This document shows positions 54,548-63,822 of a stretch of DNA of 64,000 bases, one piece after another. How positions within the stretch are numbered: position 1 is the stretch's first letter; each line of letters opens with the position of its first letter. The notes under the pieces were generated by a model. It did not search any database. It saw only the letters and a list, made by a program, of their open reading frames with translations, and was not told where the DNA came from. This DNA comes from Marinobacter salinus. GTDB taxonomy: Bacteria; Pseudomonadota; Gammaproteobacteria; Pseudomonadales; Oleiphilaceae. The stretch covers positions 3,472,001 to 3,536,000 of the forward strand of contig NZ_CP017715.1 in NCBI RefSeq assembly GCF_001854125.1, read 5' to 3'. The position numbers and the translations under genes are program-made.

Positions 54548-54836
54548 CGTTTTATCCTTTTTTGTTTCTGTTTTTTGGTCTGAGTGCTGTCCGCGTAGTC
54601 CGAAGGACTGGCGGTTGCACCAATCTATAGTGGTTTGTGGCCGAATGTGCAAACCGCGTGGCGGTTGGGGTATGGGGTCATTGGCGCCATTTGCGGTGTC
54701 GGTCTCATAAAAACAGGATCTTGTACGCCATAATGTGTCGCTGGTTACAGTCTGTAACAAAGCGCTCCTTTGTCAGACGAGGGGCCGCCAAACAAATTCA
54801 GCGAGCACGAGAATAAAAGCAAAAGGTGAAGACGTA

Positions 54837-55901
54837 ATGGCACATTTTCGAATTTCCTCACTGGATTGCGCCCGCGACTTGTCCGCTCTGAAAGCCTATG
54901 TCGCGGTGCTTGTCGCGAGTCTGGTTCTCAGTGGCTGTGGTGTGATGAACCAGATGATCTACAAGACCACCGGTGATGTGATGCAGGGTTTCTCCCGAGA
55001 CCATACTGTGCCCTACCTGATGAAAAGCGGCGATTTGGCTATGGGTTGTGCCATGAGCGAAGCTACCGCTCCGCTGCTGATGTCGTTTGGTCGGGTAACC
55101 TCCGAGCCTGACCAGCTGGCCGTCATGCTGTATCTCTCTGCTGGTGGCTGTGCCGAGGAGGAGGCTCGCGAGCATGAGCTTGCCGGCCTTGCTGCCATGA
55201 ATGCGCTGAACGCCAATGAGGCTGAAGACGCCATGATTCGCCAGAAACGGGCGTACATGCTGGCGTCAGCGCGTTACTTCAAGGCCTGGAAACATCACAA
55301 CGCGTTTTATGGCGAGCCTGGGAACGGTGAATGCCCGGGCTTTGACGATGACATGGACGAGTTCATCTATATGGCCGGTCTGCTCTCGGGCCTGCAGGCG
55401 CTGAACGCCCAGATCCAGTCCACATCTTCTATTGGCGTGCCGGCCAACATCGGCTCTATTGTCGCCCGGGCCACCAGTTGCCTTGAGAACGACAAGTGGT
55501 GGGGCGCCCCTATGGCACTCCGTGCGACCGTCTGGGCCATGATTCCCGGGGCACAACCACAGGGCGAGAATGCGTTTGAGCGCCTGGAGATCGCCGACAA
55601 GCAGGGTGAGGAAGCGGGTGTACGTCTACCACATGTGTTTCATGCCATTGCCGCCATCAACAAGGGCGATCAGGACATGGTCAAAGACGTTATCCGCGAG
55701 CATGCGCAGTCTCTGGACGAAAAGCCGGCCGACGAGGAATGGCGTTTTGTGGATGCCATGGCCACTAACATGATGGTCGCGATCTCGGATCGCCTTTGGG
55801 TGGAAAATACCGGCCACCGTACGCCTCTGGGGCAGCTCGGCACCTTCTGGGATGACCAGCAGGAAGAGGTCGAAACCATGAACCTAGACGATTTGTTGTA
55901 A
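54837..55901 (+). CDS. TatT-like lipoprotein of a TRAP transporter
   Basis: The 354-residue lipoprotein has a lipobox VLSGC with Cys34, so it is probably anchored to a membrane as a lipoprotein. The body is largely helical with repeated helix-turn-helix units (LAGLAAMNALNANEAEDAM, RYFKAWKHHN), resembling TPR-like TatT proteins, which work with TRAP binding proteins and were described in Treponema. I start at ATG 54837, with AAGGTGA upstream; the frame is open to 54735. It ends seven bases before the permease gene. Confidence 0.78.
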   Translation: MAHFRISSLDCARDLSALKAYVAVLVASLVLSGCGVMNQMIYKTTGDVMQGFSRDHTVPYLMKSGDLAMGCAMSEATAPLLMSFGRVTSEPDQLAVMLYLSAGGCAEEEAREHELAGLAAMNALNANEAEDAMIRQKRAYMLASARYFKAWKHHNAFYGEPGNGECPGFDDDMDEFIYMAGLLSGLQALNAQIQSTSSIGVPANIGSIVARATSCLENDKWWGAPMALRATVWAMIPGAQPQGENAFERLEIADKQGEEAGVRLPHVFHAIAAINKGDQDMVKDVIREHAQSLDEKPADEEWRFVDAMATNMMVAISDRLWVENTGHRTPLGQLGTFWDDQQEEVETMNLDDLL

Positions 55902-55908
55902 CAATTCC

Positions 55909-57990
55909 ATGTCTCAGAATGTAGCGCTTTCGAGGGTTGGTTTTCATCGTAGCGGGCTGGAGTGGTTTTCCTCTTTGCCCGCCTGTTTGCTGTTGCTGGC
56001 TGTCGTCATTTTTTCCACCAGCAGTGACATCCATAACCAGATGCTGCGTGGTGGTGAACAGCTCTGGAGCGGTTATTACAAGCTCCGAATGGATCCGGTC
56101 GCACCGACCTGTAACGCGAACCGGGACATAGAGGCCGCCGTTGCCGCTGAACTTGCGGAAGAAACCCCGACAGATGACCCCATGGCGGGCTTGCTGGGAG
56201 CCGAGGAAAAGAACCCGGCAGATGTCCGGCTGTCGATCGAGCGCGCGGTGGCTGACTGCAGGGCCGCCCATCAGAGCTATGAAAGTCTCAAGGATCAGCT
56301 CACTCCGGGTGTGAAAGTCTACCGTGCGGTGGAGCTCTTCGTTGCTGACCTGATTGCTTTTGGTCTTTCCTCCCAGCGTTATATTCTGGTCATTCTGGTT
56401 ATGCTGTGCGCTGTGACTGCCACGTTGACCCGGCACCACATAGCCATGCGGGCCATGGAAACCCGCCTGGACTACGCCGTTTCACATACCTTGCAGACCA
56501 TCGCCAACGCCATGCTGCTCGGTTCCAGCTTGATTTTTCGCCAGTCCAGCCTTGGGGCTGAGACCACGGTTTCAGCGGAAGAGCTGCTGCTGCACAATTT
56601 CTGGATTATCGGCTTTGCCTGCCTCACCCTTGCCAGCCTTTATCGACTGTTCCAGGTGCCGGATGGCCTGAAGGAGGGGGGTAGCCCGAACAAGGCATTC
56701 CTTGCCGTGCCCCTGTACACCGTAATGTGCCTTATTTCAGGAACATACTTCTTCTTCATTGGCCACTCTTCAGGGATCGGGATCTATCTCGGCAAGATGA
56801 TGGAGCTGGCAGACATGTTCCTGAATGTGGGGCTCTATGTCTGGGTGGGTATGATGCTCAAACAGACCCGCCTGGCTTCTCTGGTATTCAACGTTTTCCG
56901 GCCCTGGAGAATGCCCCCGGAGCTACTCGCCGTCGTCGCTGTTCTGGTTGCCGCAGTGCCCACTGCCTACACCGGTGCCTCCGGTATTTTCGTGATTGCC
57001 GCGGGCGCGGTTATCTACAGTGAGCTACGTGCTGCCGGGGCCCGCCGACAGCTGGCCTTGGCAGCCACCGCCATGTCCGGTTCTCTTGGTGTGGTAATGC
57101 GACCGTGCCTGCTGGTAGTTGTTATCGCATACCTCAACCGGGAAGTGACGACGGATGAGCTCTTTGGTTGGGGGATCTGGGTGTTTGTCCTGACCGCCAC
57201 CATGTTCACCCTGGTGGCGCTCACAGTGAACCGCGAGAGCAAGTTCAATCTGGCGCCTGCTTCTGAAGCCTTTCCGGTCATGATCCAGTCCTTCAAGCCG
57301 CTGATACCCTATGTCGTTGTCATTGCTATTGTGGTCCTGCTGTACCGCTTTGCACTGGACGTCCACATGGATGAATTCTCGGCGCCACGATTGCTGCCGG
57401 TAATCATGCTGGCCATCCTGCTGTACGAGCATGTGGGCTTGAAAACCAGGAAAGGCAGGGCCACCGGCGAACTCAACCACCAGGGCCTTGAGCGCAGTTT
57501 GCGGGGCGCCACCAATGACACCACGGCAGAGATCGGCGCGTTGCTTTTGCTACTTGGCCTGTCGGTCAGTATTGGTGGCGTTATTGAGCGCTCCCACCTT
57601 ATGCAGAGTTTTCCTCAGGCCTTCGACAGCGCCTGGTCGGCTATGCTGCTGATGGTGGTGATCCTGGTGATACTGGGTATGATTATGGACGCTTTCGGTG
57701 CGGTCATCCTGGTGACTGCAACGGTGGCGACCATTGCATACGCCAGTGGCATCCATCCTGTTCATTTCTGGATGGTTACGTTGGTGGCCTTCGAGCTGGG
57801 TTACCTGAGCCCGCCGGTGGCGTTGAACCACCTTTTAACCCGACAGGTGGTTGGCGAAGCGGAATTTGCGGCGGCCGATGAGCAAAACGGGACTTTTTAC
57901 CAACGTCATGAACGTATCATCATGCCGCTCATTGCTATGGGGATCTCGTTGTTGTTGGTGGCCTTCGTCCCACTGATGTTCTACGCCTGA
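55909..57990 (+). CDS. Large TRAP-type permease (DctM-like)
   Basis: The 693-residue inner-membrane protein has about 14 helices. An N-terminal helix is followed by a 100-residue periplasmic loop with two Cys (PTCNAN and VADCRA), then a DctQ-like region and the DctM-like body. Motifs of the large subunit are the segments LAATAMSGSLGVVMRP and YLSPPVALNHLLTRQVVGE near the C-terminus. Size suggests fused small and large subunits. It moves solute using an ion gradient. It has no clear ribosome-binding site, so translation may be coupled to the lipoprotein gene. Confidence 0.82.
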   Translation: MSQNVALSRVGFHRSGLEWFSSLPACLLLLAVVIFSTSSDIHNQMLRGGEQLWSGYYKLRMDPVAPTCNANRDIEAAVAAELAEETPTDDPMAGLLGAEEKNPADVRLSIERAVADCRAAHQSYESLKDQLTPGVKVYRAVELFVADLIAFGLSSQRYILVILVMLCAVTATLTRHHIAMRAMETRLDYAVSHTLQTIANAMLLGSSLIFRQSSLGAETTVSAEELLLHNFWIIGFACLTLASLYRLFQVPDGLKEGGSPNKAFLAVPLYTVMCLISGTYFFFIGHSSGIGIYLGKMMELADMFLNVGLYVWVGMMLKQTRLASLVFNVFRPWRMPPELLAVVAVLVAAVPTAYTGASGIFVIAAGAVIYSELRAAGARRQLALAATAMSGSLGVVMRPCLLVVVIAYLNREVTTDELFGWGIWVFVLTATMFTLVALTVNRESKFNLAPASEAFPVMIQSFKPLIPYVVVIAIVVLLYRFALDVHMDEFSAPRLLPVIMLAILLYEHVGLKTRKGRATGELNHQGLERSLRGATNDTTAEIGALLLLLGLSVSIGGVIERSHLMQSFPQAFDSAWSAMLLMVVILVILGMIMDAFGAVILVTATVATIAYASGIHPVHFWMVTLVAFELGYLSPPVALNHLLTRQVVGEAEFAAADEQNGTFYQRHERIIMPLIAMGISLLLVAFVPLMFYA

Positions 57991-58001
57991 TGCCGTAAGT
58001 G

Positions 58002-58029
58002 TCCTGCGCCGGTTAATGCCGGCGTAGGA
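58002..58029. terminator. Hairpin between convergent genes
   Basis: Arms 58002-58012 and 58019-58029 pair over 11 bases with one G-U pair in the plus-strand RNA and loop TTAATG. The loop holds the stop codon of the DUF2157 gene on the other strand. No T-run follows. It may act as a weak terminator or stabilise the permease mRNA end. Confidence 0.45.
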
Positions 58030-59047
58030 TCAGATCCCTCATTGCCGTCGGCAGAAAGCCTCTCAGCCTGGCAGCGATCCTCTCTTCGTGGCGTTGCCAG
58101 AGAATCCCTAGCCAAATGATAGCCAAACCAATGAACGTCAGCGCAAACGGGAACAGGAGGCTGTCCTCAAACACTTCATAGGCCAGATGGCCCAGGTAGC
58201 CCGCGACGCCGAAGCCTCCGAATACCACAAATACCCGGCGCGAGAGGACCGCGCCAATCAGGATCATCACCAGGTTGATGCAGCCGTAAAGGAACTTGTT
58301 CCATTCGCTGTCTGAGCTCATCAGAGATAAGCCTCCCCAGAAAGCAACCACGCCAAAAAGATACAACCAGAACGCAAAATCCCGGTCACTGCGGTTGCGA
58401 ATATCCACCCAGAATGCGAACAGGGCGATCAGTAAACCGAACCACAGCGACACCAGCTTGCGCAGTTCCCATGAGAAGTAGTCTTCACCCGCGATAAAAG
58501 GCGCGAGATCCATACTCATGTACCAGAGGGTTACAGCCACAGGCATAACGAGGAAGGGCAGGCGATACCGCCAAAGCATGGCAGCGCCCGTCGCCAGAGT
58601 GGCCAGTTCCATGAATAGCCAGCTCCAGTCAATGTACCGGTGATAATCGCGGTACTCGAAACCGCCCGACCACCAGCCCATACCAACCTGCAACCCGTAA
58701 ATGGCCAAGGGTGTCAGCGCCACCACAAAGGCAGCGGTGATACCGGCGGGAATCGGCAGGGCCCGGCGGTGGAGGAAAAACTCGGTAAGCCAAAGCCCGG
58801 CGGCAGCGTACACGAGGGCAATCAGGAGCAGCCCCCATCCTCCAAAGCTCTCCCAGCCAAGGGTCATGAACAGGGTCATGGCGCCAATAGCGATCAGCCC
58901 GCCGAGGTAGTAAAGGATGTGTGTAAAGCGGAAGCCGGGCGTATCCTGCCGATGTTCCGCGAGAAAATCCCAGAGTTGGTCTGCCTGATCGTTGGTGATC
59001 AGGTGCTTGTCTGCGGCTTCTTTCAGGAGGCTGCGCTTCAGTTCCAT
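58013..59047 (-). CDS. DUF2157 membrane protein
   Basis: The 344-residue protein starts with a cytosolic helix-turn region (SLLKEAADKHLITNDQADQLWDFL), then LYYLGGLIAIGAMTLF typical of DUF2157, followed by about eight membrane helices. The function of the family is unknown. It is convergent with the permease gene, sharing a hairpin, and followed upstream by another small membrane protein gene. Confidence 0.85.
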   Translation of the reverse strand: MELKRSLLKEAADKHLITNDQADQLWDFLAEHRQDTPGFRFTHILYYLGGLIAIGAMTLFMTLGWESFGGWGLLLIALVYAAAGLWLTEFFLHRRALPIPAGITAAFVVALTPLAIYGLQVGMGWWSGGFEYRDYHRYIDWSWLFMELATLATGAAMLWRYRLPFLVMPVAVTLWYMSMDLAPFIAGEDYFSWELRKLVSLWFGLLIALFAFWVDIRNRSDRDFAFWLYLFGVVAFWGGLSLMSSDSEWNKFLYGCINLVMILIGAVLSRRVFVVFGGFGVAGYLGHLAYEVFEDSLLFPFALTFIGLAIIWLGILWQRHEERIAARLRGFLPTAMRDLILRRH

Positions 59048-59089
59048 TTTACGTCCCTGGTTTGAGATGGTCCGTTTTAGCCGGTAAAA

Positions 59090-59368
59090 CTACCGGTTGC
59101 CCCACATCTTTGATACAGCTACATCCGAACCCAGTGTTCCTACGATCAGTGACACTCCTCCAATGCTGAAAAAGGCAAACACGGGAATAAGTGCGCCCAG
59201 CTCACCGGTAAAAATGAGTAAGAAGAAAGAGACAGAGGCCAGGATCAGGCATAACACGCCCACCGCATTCAGGATGGCTCGGTGAGATGGTTTGTAATTG
59301 GCGCCGACTTCCCCTGCTTCCAGAGGCTTGAGGATCGGCCCGAAAAGCTTTCTCAGTAACTGTTTCAT
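59090..59368 (-). CDS. Small membrane protein, two helices
   Basis: The 92-residue protein has a basic, amphipathic N-terminus (MKQLLRKLFGPILKPLEAG) and two hydrophobic helices (AVGVLCLILASVSFFLLIF and LIPVFAFFSIGGVSLIVGTLG). I do not recognise a family. It lies on the minus strand between pckA and the DUF2157 gene. Confidence 0.65.
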   Translation of the reverse strand: MKQLLRKLFGPILKPLEAGEVGANYKPSHRAILNAVGVLCLILASVSFFLLIFTGELGALIPVFAFFSIGGVSLIVGTLGSDVAVSKMWGNR

Positions 59369-59404
59369 GACAACTTATCCCAGGTTGTGATTTGCTCATC
59401 ATAC

Positions 59405-59434
59405 AAAAAAAGCGCCGTGCTTTCGCAGGGCGCT
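59405..59434 (-). terminator. Intrinsic terminator of pckA
   Basis: Read on the minus strand, an AGCGCC/GGCGCT stem with an inner TGC/GCA pairing around GAAA is followed by a T-run of seven. It lies 26 bases after the pckA stop, so pckA transcription should end here. Confidence 0.85.
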
Positions 59435-59459
59435 TTCTCATGGCGGAGACTTCCCGGGC

Positions 59460-60992
59460 TTAAAGCTTCGGGCCAGCCTCTACAATCGCGTCAGATACGT
59501 CGAACTTCTTGAAATTCTCAACGAACTGGGAAATCAATTCTTCCGCCTTGCCATCGTAGTACTCCGGGCTGACCCAGGTATTACGCGGGTTGAGCAGCTT
59601 GGTTTCCACGCCTGGTACATGCTTGGGCACATCCAGGTTCAGGGCATCAAGGTGCTCGGTTTCAGCATCATCCAGATCACCGTTCTGGATGCCAGCGATG
59701 ATGGCGCGGGTGGTCGGGATGCTGAAGCGACTGCCTTCACCATAGGGGCCGCCGGTCCAGCCGGTGTTCACGAGGAATACCTTGCTGCCGAATTCATCCA
59801 TCCGTTTCATCAGCAATTCCGCGTAAACACCCGCCGGACGCGGGAAGAAGGGCGCGCCAAAGCAGGTAGAAAACGTGGATTTCAGTTTCGAGGAAGAACC
59901 CATTTCCGTGGAACCCACCAGTGCGGTGTAGCCACTCAGGAAATGGTACGCCGCCGCTTCCTTGGAGAGGATGGACACCGGGGGCAAGACGCCGGTCATA
60001 TCACAGGTCAGGAACACGATGTGAGAGGGCTCGCCGGCGCGATTTTCGATAACCCGTTTCTCGACATGCTCAAGTGGATAGGCACAGCGGGAGTTCTCGG
60101 TGAGAGACACGTCGGTGTAATCAGGCTCCCGAGTCTCCGGGTCGATGGCGACGTTCTCAACGATTGCACCGAAGCGGATGGCATTCCAGATAATCGGTTC
60201 GTTCTTCTGGGAGAGGTCAATGCACTTGGCGTAGCAGCCACCCTCGATGTTGAAGACCGTGCCCGGACCCCAGCCGTGCTCGTCGTCACCGATCAGGTAG
60301 CGATGCGGGTCCGCAGAAAGGGTGGTTTTGCCCGTACCGGACAGGCCAAAGAACAGAGTAGTCTGGCCATCTTCACCAACATTGGCGGAACAGTGCATGG
60401 GCAGCACGTCTTTCTCAGGCAACAGGAAGTTCTGTACCGAGAACATGGCCTTCTTCATTTCGCCGGCGTAATGCATGCCAGCCAGAAGAACTTTGCGTTT
60501 GGCGAAGTTGATCATGACGCAGCCGTCGCTGTTGGTGCCATCACGTTCAGGATCACACTCAAAGTTGGCGGCGTTCAGGATCTGCCATTCCTGTTTGTCA
60601 GCCGGGTTGAAACTGTCCGGGCGAATGAACAGATTGCGACCGAACAGGTTCTGCCACGCCGTTTCCGTGGTCATTTTGACCGGCAGGTAGTGCTCGGGAT
60701 CAGAACCGACGTGAACGTGAGAGACGAACTGGTCTTTTTCGGCGATGTAAGCCTCAACGCGCTCCCACAGAGCGTCGAACTTTTCGGCATCGAACGGGCG
60801 ATTGATTGGACCCCAGTGGATGTCGTCAGCGGTACTCGGCTCTTCGACGATGAATCGGTCCATCGGAGACCGGCCTGTCCGGTCACCGGTTTTCACAACC
60901 AGTGAACCGTTGGAAGCCAGCTGGCCCTCATTTCGTGCCAGTGCCAGCTCGACCAGTCGTGCTGTACTCAGATCATTATAAGTGTTGCTCAC
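59460..60992 (-). CDS. pckA: Phosphoenolpyruvate carboxykinase (ATP)
   Basis: The 510-residue enzyme converts oxaloacetate plus ATP to phosphoenolpyruvate in gluconeogenesis. The P-loop [14 protein letters not shown], the [21 protein letters not shown] region and the adenine-binding [13 protein letters not shown] segment are present. Length fits the ATP-dependent form (about 515-540). The start is GTG 60992 ([10 protein letters not shown]) with GAGG upstream; the longer frame to 61040 is unlikely. Order pckA-hslO-hslR-yrfG is common in gammaproteobacteria. Confidence 0.96.
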   Translation of the reverse strand: MSNTYNDLSTARLVELALARNEGQLASNGSLVVKTGDRTGRSPMDRFIVEEPSTADDIHWGPINRPFDAEKFDALWERVEAYIAEKDQFVSHVHVGSDPEHYLPVKMTTETAWQNLFGRNLFIRPDSFNPADKQEWQILNAANFECDPERDGTNSDGCVMINFAKRKVLLAGMHYAGEMKKAMFSVQNFLLPEKDVLPMHCSANVGEDGQTTLFFGLSGTGKTTLSADPHRYLIGDDEHGWGPGTVFNIEGGCYAKCIDLSQKNEPIIWNAIRFGAIVENVAIDPETREPDYTDVSLTENSRCAYPLEHVEKRVIENRAGEPSHIVFLTCDMTGVLPPVSILSKEAAAYHFLSGYTALVGSTEMGSSSKLKSTFSTCFGAPFFPRPAGVYAELLMKRMDEFGSKVFLVNTGWTGGPYGEGSRFSIPTTRAIIAGIQNGDLDDAETEHLDALNLDVPKHVPGVETKLLNPRNTWVSPEYYDGKAEELISQFVENFKKFDVSDAIVEAGPKL

Positions 60993-61163
60993 TTCGACCT
61001 CGCCCTCGGGATGTCTTCGTGATTGCGCAGGCCGCCCCAACAGTTGACGGAAATCTGAGCAATCGGGTCAATTCAGGCGCGCTATTATGCCAGAGACGCC
61101 GGTAAAAAACGACTGCCCCGAAAGCCGCGTCATGACTGGCTTCAAGGCTAATCCATAATGCCT

Positions 61164-62018
61164 TTAGTGTAACGTATGACCGGTGAAAAGATGATCAATA
61201 TCATTTCTATCGAAGCGATAGTGTGCGTGACAGAACTGGCAATCCATTTCGATGGACCCCTGTTCATCCAGGATGCTGTAGCATTCATCCTGCCCGATTG
61301 CTTCCAGGGCGCCCAGTGTTCGTTCCCGTGAGCAGCTGCAGCGAAACGCAACGGTTTCCGGGTCAAACAGGCGGACAGTCTCCTCATGGAACAGACGATG
61401 CAGAAGGGTTTCGCTCTCCAGTTCCAGCAGCTCTGAAGCCTCGATGGTACGAGCCAGGTGATTGACCCGGCCCCACAGATCATCGTCTTCTTCGGTAGCG
61501 CCGGGCAGTCGCTGGAGCAGTAAGCCGGCGGCGCTGTTCTCGTCGGCAAACAGGAAAAGACTGGTGGGGATCTGCTCTGATCGCTCAAAATACTCTTCCA
61601 GACAGCCCGCGAGCGTTTCCTGCTCACGGGGCACCACGCCCTGGTAGCGATTGCCCCGGTTTGGGGTGATGGTAATGGCCATCCTGCCTTCGCCCAGCAT
61701 GTTGTGGAAGTTCTCCTCGCTCACGGCGTGTTCATCGAACCTTGCCAGTCCGCGAATGTAGCGGTCATGGCTGCATTCGGCCATAAGCGTGCTCAGGGAG
61801 CCTTCACCCTGAGCCTGAAGTGACAGAGTCCCTTCGAATTTCAGTGTGCTGCTCATCAGCACGCTCGCCACCAGGGCTTCGCCGAGCAGGCTCCGCACGG
61901 AATCGGGGTAGGGTGCCTGGCCGCCGATTTCCTGGTAGCTTTCTCCCAGCTGGACCCAGGCTCCCCGTACCTGGCTGTCCTCAAAGATGAATCGCTGGAA
62001 CTGGTCACGGGATGCCAT
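61164..62018 (-). CDS. hslO: Hsp33 redox-regulated chaperone
   Basis: The 284-residue chaperone is activated by oxidative unfolding. The C-terminal redox switch has four Cys in CSC (FRCSCSRERT) and CQFC, the CxC plus CxxC zinc site of Hsp33. The N-terminal domain has the GEALVASVLMSSTLKFEG motif. Together with pckA and hslR it preserves the E. coli order. Confidence 0.95.
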   Translation of the reverse strand: MASRDQFQRFIFEDSQVRGAWVQLGESYQEIGGQAPYPDSVRSLLGEALVASVLMSSTLKFEGTLSLQAQGEGSLSTLMAECSHDRYIRGLARFDEHAVSEENFHNMLGEGRMAITITPNRGNRYQGVVPREQETLAGCLEEYFERSEQIPTSLFLFADENSAAGLLLQRLPGATEEDDDLWGRVNHLARTIEASELLELESETLLHRLFHEETVRLFDPETVAFRCSCSRERTLGALEAIGQDECYSILDEQGSIEMDCQFCHAHYRFDRNDIDHLFTGHTLH

Positions 62019-62097
62019 GGTAAATCTCCTGAAAATCTGTTTGCTGAGTTGGGTTCGGCGGGGCCCTGCGATGGCCGGCAGGGCGTCCTGAAAAGGT

Positions 62098-62505
62098 TCA
62101 GATGTTGTTCTGTTCGCGAAAACGCTGAATGTCGCGCCGGTCTTTCTTGGATGGGCGTCGCGCCGGCGGCAGCTGGGCGGCCTGCATCGTTTTGCGTTGC
62201 CAGGCCAGATCTTCCCTTTTTTTTACGCTGTCTTCGGTTTCGTGGTAAAGCTTCTGCGCGTCCGGTGCACCACGACGGCGGTCGCTGATGTCATCGACGA
62301 TGATGACCTTCTCCTGCCAACCCAGGCGCAATGTCAGCCTGGCGCCAGTCTCGACAACTCGGCCGGGTTTGCAGCGCTGGCTGTTGTAGTGGACCTTGCC
62401 ACCTTCTATCGCCTCTTTGGCCAGTGCCCGGGTCTTGTAAAACCGCGCGGCCCAGAGCCATTTGTCGAGTCTTACCCGTTGATCGTCAGCGGTAGATGCC
62501 GTCAT
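62098..62505 (-). CDS. hslR: Hsp15 ribosome-associated S4-domain protein
   Basis: The 135-residue protein has an S4 RNA-binding domain near the N-terminus (VRLDKWLWAARFYKTRALAKEAIEGGKV) and a basic C-terminal tail (RRPSKKDRRDIQRF). It binds free 50S subunits carrying a nascent chain. It lies upstream of hslO. Confidence 0.93.
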   Translation of the reverse strand: MTASTADDQRVRLDKWLWAARFYKTRALAKEAIEGGKVHYNSQRCKPGRVVETGARLTLRLGWQEKVIIVDDISDRRRGAPDAQKLYHETEDSVKKREDLAWQRKTMQAAQLPPARRPSKKDRRDIQRFREQNNI

Positions 62506-62546
62506 GTCTCCTCACCTGATGAGCGTATGTGCCAATTATAACCCGC

Positions 62547-63236
62547 TCATCGCCCGGATGTCAGAGACTGACATTGACGAAGAGCGGGCAGAATCTCGTC
62601 GAAGTGGTGGATGCCGGGGATTTCAGGGTGATGTCGTCTGGACTCTTGCTGGCTGTCTGGCGCCAGTATCGCCAGACACTGGGCGATGCCGGCCTTGCGG
62701 GCACTTTCCAGGACAGGAAAGCTGTCATCCACCATCAGGGTAGAGTCAGCCTGATAGGGGGAAAGTTGCTGAAGGTCCTGCCAGAACCCGGGTTCTTCCT
62801 TGGCCTTGCCCAGCTGGTGGCTGGAGATTATGGCATCAACGCGATCAGCCAGTCCGGTAAGCTTGAGTTTGAGCTCAAGCGGGTCCGGATGGCAGTTGGT
62901 GACAATGACCGATCGGAGCCCGGATCCATGCAGGGCGTCCAGAAAATCAGTGACATGGGGGCGGTAGCCGATGCGGTCGCCTACTTCCGATTTCAGCCCG
63001 GTGATATCCAGGGCCAGGCGGTCGCTCCAGTAGTCGGTACAGTACCAGTTCAGGGAACCACGCTCGGCCATGATCATCGGGATCAGCCGGTCTTTGGCTT
63101 CCTGAGGATGAAGGTCAAAGTGCTCAGCGTAGCGAAGGGGCAGGTGCTCGAGCCAGAAATGGTTGTCAAAATGCAAGTCGAGCAGGGTTCCATCCATATC
63201 CAGGAACACCGTCTCAAGGGAAGACCAGTCCACCAT
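62547..63236 (-). CDS. yrfG: HAD-family nucleotidase YrfG
   Basis: The 229-residue HAD hydrolase has VFLDMDGTLLDL with the nucleophile Asp, a helical cap, VIVTNCHPDPLE and the final TLMVDDSFPVLESA. YrfG dephosphorylates purine nucleotides such as GMP and IMP in E. coli. It is first of yrfG-hslR-hslO in this order. Confidence 0.9.
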   Translation of the reverse strand: MVDWSSLETVFLDMDGTLLDLHFDNHFWLEHLPLRYAEHFDLHPQEAKDRLIPMIMAERGSLNWYCTDYWSDRLALDITGLKSEVGDRIGYRPHVTDFLDALHGSGLRSVIVTNCHPDPLELKLKLTGLADRVDAIISSHQLGKAKEEPGFWQDLQQLSPYQADSTLMVDDSFPVLESARKAGIAQCLAILAPDSQQESRRHHPEIPGIHHFDEILPALRQCQSLTSGR

Positions 63237-63237
63237 A

Positions 63238-63269
63238 CAAAAACAGCCTGAAGAATTTCCCTCAGGCTG
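63238..63269 (-). terminator. Intrinsic terminator of the small envelope protein gene
   Basis: On the minus strand an eight-base stem CAGCCTGA/TCAGGCTG (63244-63269) is followed by five or six T residues. It lies just before the yrfG start and ends transcription of the gene at 63319. Confidence 0.85.
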
Positions 63270-63318
63270 CCGGAGATATCCGGCCTTGGCAAGCCGGGAT
63301 AGTACGGATCAGGCGGCG

Positions 63319-63651
63319 TCAGTCGCCTGTGCGGTCAACCGTTTCAGGCTTGCGGCCGGTTCGGGTGCAGCCAAGACAGCGGACGAACGTGGCTCGGGCC
63401 GGGCCCATCACCAGAACTTCGCCCGCTTCATCAGCATTGCCGCCAAGCAGCGAGAAAGGCAGAGACACGAGGTACACTGCGCTGCCAATGATGGTTGTTG
63501 CCAGCAGCACCGGGCGTGCGAAAATGGCATCACCGGTCATCGCCAGTGCTGAGGGACTTTCCTCAACGGTCTTTGCGTGCCCGATGGACGAGAATGCCAG
63601 CAGACACGCTGCGAGCGTGGCCATCAGTGTGCGGGAAATCTTGCGGGTCAT
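63319..63651 (-). CDS. Small secreted or inner-membrane protein
   Basis: The 110-residue protein has a signal peptide (RTLMATLAACLLAFSSIGHA) followed by a hydrophobic segment (FARPVLLATTIIGSAVYLVSLPFSLLGG) and a short tail with two Cys (RCLGCTRTG). I do not recognise a function; similar short proteins are often named multidrug transporters without evidence. It has its own terminator at 63238-63269. Confidence 0.7.
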   Translation of the reverse strand: MTRKISRTLMATLAACLLAFSSIGHAKTVEESPSALAMTGDAIFARPVLLATTIIGSAVYLVSLPFSLLGGNADEAGEVLVMGPARATFVRCLGCTRTGRKPETVDRTGD

Positions 63652-63822
63652 CGTACTGTCTCCTGAGCTGGTCGGCCCTTTATTTTCTCGGTCGCGGCTG
63701 TTTAGGCGACCAATTATGCCGTCCCATTGTAAACGAAGTGCATGATTCTGCTGTTAACTATGAATCATATTTGCGCATTTTCAAACGGTTTTTCGTTTCA
63801 AAAGGTGCATTCCCGTAAAGCT

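Noticed and set aside
59619-60905. A 428-residue open frame opposite pckA
   Set aside because: pckA has all catalytic motifs; the opposite frame has none.
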